Assembly (NCBI RefSeq): GCF_037392515.1
Contig: NC_090295.1
Span: 22,360,501-22,424,500, forward strand
Length of the DNA stretch: 64,000 nucleotides
Reading direction: 5' to 3'
From: Haliotis asinina
Taxonomy: Eukaryota; Mollusca; Gastropoda; Lepetellida; Haliotidae
Positions 61,901 to 64,000 of this stretch are shown one piece after another. Position 1 is the stretch's first letter. Each line of letters begins with the position of its first letter. Made by a program: the position numbers and the translations under genes. Below the pieces are notes generated by a model, which saw nothing but the letters and a program-made list of their open reading frames with translations, made no database searches and was not told the origin of the DNA.

Positions 61901-63779
61901 CAATAATTCATAAAAATATAACTCTAAATTTTTACAATCATATATTTTTATATGTTACGATTAGCATATATTTCAAATTTGAACATAAAGTATGTGTGAG
62001 TGTAGAATTAGAATTGTCTCAAAAAATCATTTCTTAAATGATTCAAATTTAAAATAAATGCTAATCATAACATATGAAAACAATATACGATTCTAAAGAT
62101 CTGGATTTTTTAAAATTATTGTCCAAACAGATATTCGAACCTCTGCGTCTCTAAATTATACTTTTGGTTCCATTTGATATTCAAATTTAAATTAAAATAG
62201 ATTTTTTAATTAGGTTTATAACGCAAGTTACTGACCTCGCAGCAAGCGTTATGGAGTATTTCTGGATTTCGTCCGTGAGGGAGTACACAGCGTAGATGAT
62301 GATGGCTGAGACAACGAAGACGCAGACAAAGACGATGGAGATTGCTACCATCTTCTGCAAATTGGTTGCCTGCCTCTCGTCCAGCATCTGGGTGATCTCC
62401 ACAGCCAGTTCCTGCTGTGTCTCGAGCAGCAAATCCATGTAGATCGTCATGTTGTTGAACCACCACTGCGCCATCTTGACAGATCCTCTTCCTTCAAGGT
62501 CGTTTCTTCTTATCTCTGCTCTCATCCGTCCCAAAACTCCCAAAAGCATTTTGTTTCCCTGCAATATCATTTTAATAAGAAACATCTGCACGGACTGGGG
62601 TAGCTGAAGACCCGGGTTCGATTCCCCACACGGGTAGAATATGTCAAGCCCATTTCTATTGTCGCTATTGAGAATTAAAATGAAGAACAAATAGCACACG
62701 TGAATACTCAATTCCATGTAAAGTGAGTCAGTGAGTTTAGTTTTTCGCTGCTATTAGCAATGTTCCAGCACTATCACGGAGGAGGACGTGGTTTTCATAT
62801 ATTGTCCCCATTGGGGAATCGAACTCGTGATGAGCGACGCTTTAACCACTAGACTGCTCCATCGCCCCCATTTAGAAAGTGGTCAAATGTAGCATGATAC
62901 GTGATTATACTTTCTCAGAAAAAGTACAGACACTTGTACTTTTATTAGGCCAATCCGGGATTCGAAACAGCACTCTAGAAGTCAGGCACCTTAACACCAG
63001 CACACAATGTCAGCCATCTAACCCCATTCGGCCATCCTCGATTCCACAAAAGAAAGGAAGACGGAAAACCGATAGTTTAAATCACATACTTTGTGTAACG
63101 ATCTGACAAGTGTAAATTGGCACGGCGTCAAACTCGAGCTTGACGTCTGAAATGTTGTCGAACTAGTTCAGAAACAACCAGTCGTAATCAACAAAAATGT
63201 CACGAAAATTTGACACATGTTTGACGTGTGAAAGCGCGCGTTTCAAAATTTCAACATGTGTTGTTAAACTGTAATTTATCGTGTTAAGGCCGCTCAAGAC
63301 AAGCAAAATAACATTTTGTTGACATTCGCCATTATATCCAAAGCTAAACATTCCACTGGAAAATAAAGGTGTGCTTAATTAAGTTTTCTGTCCATATCTC
63401 ACAAATAACACAAATCTCAGCAAAACCATGACTTACATTCACGTTTTCATCATACAGAGCATGAACCAAATCCGAGTATCGCCTCGCTGACAGGAAGGTA
63501 GCATTCGTTACATCCTGGCTCTCAGAAAACCAGAGATACACATCCTGGGAGGGGAAGGTTCCCGTTGCGTAGAAAATAGTTCCCAGAGCCCGCTCAAGTC
63601 CCATGTATTCTTTCGCGATGATAACTTCCTGGTAGGCCACAAGACTCCTCCAGATGGACCCTGACTGGTCCTCCGTGACGGCATCGTACAACCACGTGAT
63701 GAACACACGGATGAGGGTGGTGTACATCTGTAGTTCCATGGTAACGGTTTGGTTCAGTGTGTCCAGCTCATACCGATGT
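55795..63779 (-). CDS. Membrane guanylate cyclase with NIT sensor domain, 5' partial, 7 visible exons
   Basis: Minus-strand gene whose 5' end lies beyond the right edge. The exons, in transcript order, are 63779-63437, 62558-62236, 60540-60248, 59169-59032, 58129-58031, 56817-56726 and 55998-55795. Phases agree and give 496 residues to a TGA. The order is: NIT-type nitrate/nitrite-sensing domain ([20 protein letters not shown]), TM helix ([20 protein letters not shown]), signalling helix ([20 protein letters not shown]), then class III cyclase domain with FFSDIQGFT (first metal Asp) and [14 protein letters not shown] (guanine-type Glu, second Asp) and RYCLFGE (guanine-type Cys). It lacks the kinase-like domain of vertebrate receptor cyclases. 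The expected reaction is GTP to cGMP, but the usual catalytic Asn and Arg are Ser and Lys here. Confidence 0.88.
56025..56075. repeat. CACACGTACG-type microsatellite, cyclase intron
   Basis: Alternating ACGCACGTACGCACGTGC and ACACACACGC units about 30 bp upstream (gene sense) of the last visible exon. Confidence 0.85.
56325..56577 (+). mobile_element. SINE type 2, full length
   Basis: CCCGTGAAGATCACGGTTAG, TAATCCATACTTGTCGTAAG, GGCTAACGGGATCGGGTGGT, GGATTGTCTGGTCTGGACTC and TTACTGAGTGCGGCGTAAAA, then TCACTCGCTCACTCA. Antisense to the cyclase gene. Confidence 0.93.
56726..56817 (-). CDS. Guanylate cyclase exon (end of catalytic domain)
   Basis: Acceptor TCTGTAG|CGAGTC, donor CGAGG|GTACGT. 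Phase 1 in, phase 0 out. It encodes [20 protein letters not shown] and [11 protein letters not shown], the usual C-terminal strand-helix. Confidence 0.88.
56830..57782. other. Cyclase intron, no feature recognised
   Basis: AT-rich intron sequence. An antisense 89-codon ORF (57300-57569) shows no known domain. Confidence 0.45.
57783..57864. repeat. (AAAAT)n pentanucleotide microsatellite
   Basis: About 16 perfect AAAAT units within a cyclase intron. Confidence 0.97.
58031..58129 (-). CDS. Guanylate cyclase exon (catalytic residues)
   Basis: Acceptor TTTGCAG|GTTCTG, donor GTAAAC|GTAAGT. Phase 1 at both ends. It encodes [20 protein letters not shown] and [13 protein letters not shown]. Canonical cyclases read GDTVNTASRMES, so D-to-E, N-to-S and R-to-K changes are present. 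A SINE tail ends nine bases upstream of the acceptor. Confidence 0.92.
58138..58326 (-). mobile_element. SINE type 1 with expanded tail, abutting a cyclase acceptor
   Basis: The tail side is an expanded GTGAGTGCGTGAGTGC run (58141-58205), then TATAGCTATAAGCCGCTCTA, GCAATATGACAGTGGGGAAC and GATGACGAGCCCAACGCTTT. In the direction of the cyclase gene the element is sense, and its pyrimidine-rich CACTCACGCACTCAC tail runs to within nine bases of the acceptor at 58129/58130. Confidence 0.85.
58327..59031. other. Cyclase intron, no further feature
   Basis: A short piece of type 2 SINE-like text (TAGATCGATGCTCATGATG) is near 58369. A 63-codon ORF at 58613-58804 has no domain. Confidence 0.4.
59032..59169 (-). 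CDS. Guanylate cyclase exon (catalytic domain, middle)
   Basis: Acceptor CTCTAG|GCATAC, donor ATACAG|GTTTGT. Phase 1 at both ends. It encodes [20 protein letters not shown] and [13 protein letters not shown]. The family has RIGIHTGPV, so Cys replaces Ile here. Confidence 0.92.
59240..59465 (+). repeat. Interspersed repeat shared with 13795-13990
   Basis: AGCTGTGAATGGATACCTCG, ATAGGATGAGAGAGTCATGT, GTGCCGCTGAGACTAATATC and CAATGATCGAGCAAAAACAA. Longer than the first copy. Confidence 0.65.
59540..59665 (-). mobile_element. SINE type 1, old antisense copy
   Basis: AGCAGCATCACGGTGGCGAA, TTTGGAGAGTCGAACATGAT and GTAATGCAGTTTAACCAAGA, then CTGCCACGTCGTCCC. Strongly diverged. Confidence 0.6.
59870..60040 (-). 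mobile_element. SINE type 1, antisense
   Basis: TGAGTGAGTGAGCGAGTTCA, TATATTCCAGCAATATCACG, AAGAATCAAACCCGGATCTT and CCACCCCAACGTCCC. Full length. Confidence 0.9.
60248..60540 (-). CDS. Guanylate cyclase exon (start of catalytic domain), GC donor
   Basis: Acceptor TTCGCAG|AACCAA. The donor is TTTCAG|GCGAGT, so a GC-AG intron follows. Phase 2 in, phase 1 out. It carries the dimerisation helix, the first metal-binding Asp in FFSDIQGFT, and [13 protein letters not shown]. No GT near the boundary keeps the frame and the conserved VVSG-LPK junction (VVSG-IPKP here). Confidence 0.9.
60765..60860 (-). mobile_element. SINE type 2 fragment, antisense
   Basis: GGGCCTGGGCCAAACAATCC, AGTGATTGGCATTATGAACA and TACGAAGTCAGCCTGTCAA. 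Middle part only. Confidence 0.6.
60870..61690. repeat. ~47-bp minisatellite, cyclase intron
   Basis: About 17 units of CAGCTACAACGGTGACGGTA, GGATGCGATGTCAAGGACCA and CGTTACA, in several subtypes (GATGGCAGGATGCATT; CCTTAACGGTGATGGTAGGG). Subtypes recur in blocks, indicating multi-unit duplication. ORFs here are artefacts. Confidence 0.95.
61855..62160. mobile_element. Palindromic MITE in a cyclase intron
   Basis: The left arm GGGGTTCGAGTCTCTGTTTG, GACAATAATT, GATTAGCATATATTTCAAAT is matched in inverse on the right by AAATAAATGCTAATCATAAC, AATTATTGTCCAAACAGATA and TTCGAACCTCTGCGTCT. It ends about 75 bp from the donor of the exon at 62236-62558. A solo arm is at 6110-6262. Confidence 0.8.
62236..62558 (-). 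CDS. Guanylate cyclase exon (end of NIT domain, TM helix)
   Basis: Acceptor TTGCAG|GGAAAC, donor GCGAG|GTCAGT. Phase 0 in, phase 2 out. It encodes [37 protein letters not shown], a helix, then the TM segment and [14 protein letters not shown]. Confidence 0.88.
62591..62668 (+). mobile_element. SINE type 1 fragment, sense
   Basis: CTGGGGTAGCTGAAGACCCG, GGTTCGATTCCCCACACGGG and CAAGCCCATTTCTATTGTCG. The head region has an intact B box. Confidence 0.8.
62721..62870 (-). mobile_element. SINE type 1, antisense
   Basis: GTGAGTCAGTGAGTTTAGTT, AGCAATGTTCCAGCACTATC, GGGGAATCGAACTCGTGATG and GCTTTAACCACTAGACTGCT. Slightly shortened near the head. Confidence 0.9.
62871..63436. other. Cyclase intron, no feature recognised
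   Basis: No exon or repeat recognised. A 75-codon ORF (62879-63106) looks random. Confidence 0.45.
63437..63779 (-). CDS. Guanylate cyclase exon (NIT domain)
   Basis: Acceptor TTGGCAG|ACATCG, donor GTGAAT|GTAAGT. Phase 2 in, phase 0 out. It encodes [39 protein letters not shown] and [18 protein letters not shown], helical NIT-like sequence. Earlier exons are outside the window. Confidence 0.85.
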
Positions 63780-63879
63780 CTGCCAAGAAAGAATAGCGTC
63801 AGATGAACGTGCATATCACTCTTGATAAAACGTCCTCGAATATCCAGTTCCATTTTTGTTACATCTGACTTTTTCCACC

Positions 63880-64000
63880 AAGTGAGAGAATTTAGTTTTG
63901 TGCCGCTTTGAGCAATACTCCGGCAATGGAGGAAACACCTGAAATGGGCTTCACTCGATGTACCCGTGTGGGTTTCGAGGAAAAAAAGAGTTTGAGTTCG
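63880..64000 (-). mobile_element. SINE type 1, antisense, cut by the window edge
   Basis: AGTGAGAGAATTTAGTTTTG, TGCCGCTTTGAGCAATACTC and AATGGGCTTCACTCGATGTA. It continues past the right edge, in the intron upstream of the NIT-domain exon. Confidence 0.8.

Noticed and set aside
1-64000. Endogenous virus or LTR-element remnants
   Set aside because: I looked for protease, reverse transcriptase, integrase and capsid-like motifs and for paired long terminal repeats. Only DNA transposons, SINEs and one LINE fragment were found.

Overview
The window looks like nuclear DNA of a vetigastropod mollusc, most likely an abalone (Haliotis). The main clue is more than 25 copies of two short interspersed repeats that share a tail ending in tandem CTCACTCAC. 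I recall these as abundant in abalone genomes, but no search was run. Introns with GT-AG boundaries, many minisatellites and low gene density fit an animal genome. There is no sign of bacterial, organellar or retroviral sequence.

Region by region. (1) 0.2-12.4 kb: a tandem segmental duplication, units about 160-6100 and 8510-12450. Each unit carries one intact, intronless polypeptide N-acetylgalactosaminyltransferase gene (GALNT; GT27 catalytic domain plus ricin-type lectin domain), on the + strand. (2) 12.5-17 kb: gene-poor, with tetranucleotide, 15-bp and 44-bp arrays and SINE-like repeats. (3) 17.1-38.2 kb: one 11-exon SLC17-type (sialin-like) transporter on the + strand. I assembled it from splice sites whose phases all agree, giving a 513-residue product. 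Its introns hold a 4.88-kb terminal-inverted-repeat element, a MITE with a nested SINE, and several tandem arrays. (4) 41.4-47.7 kb: two more intronless GALNT genes, divergently oriented. (5) 48-55.6 kb: no host gene recognised; remnants of a mariner and a Tc1 transposon, a hAT-type MITE and SINEs. (6) 55.8-63.8 kb: a minus-strand membrane guanylate cyclase gene with a NIT sensor domain. Seven exons are visible and its 5' end lies beyond the right edge.

The genes do not form a pathway. The four GALNTs are Golgi enzymes that start mucin-type O-glycosylation and look like a local expansion shaped by duplication and gene conversion. SLC17 proteins move anions across lysosomal, vesicular or plasma membranes. 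The cyclase would make cGMP in response to a ligand.

The most unusual signal is the link between tandem repeats and splice sites in the SLC17 gene. A 30/60-bp array in intron 5 runs into, and appears to contain, the exon 6 acceptor. A ~90-bp array in intron 2 repeats the exon 3 acceptor and its first codons. The exon 4 donor is duplicated 43 bp downstream. Intron 10 holds about 23 units with a consensus donor GTAAGTA. The exon 5 donor lies in an antisense SINE tail. Other leads are a ~430-bp conversion tract inside an otherwise divergent GALNT, a GC-AG intron, and altered catalytic residues in the cyclase.
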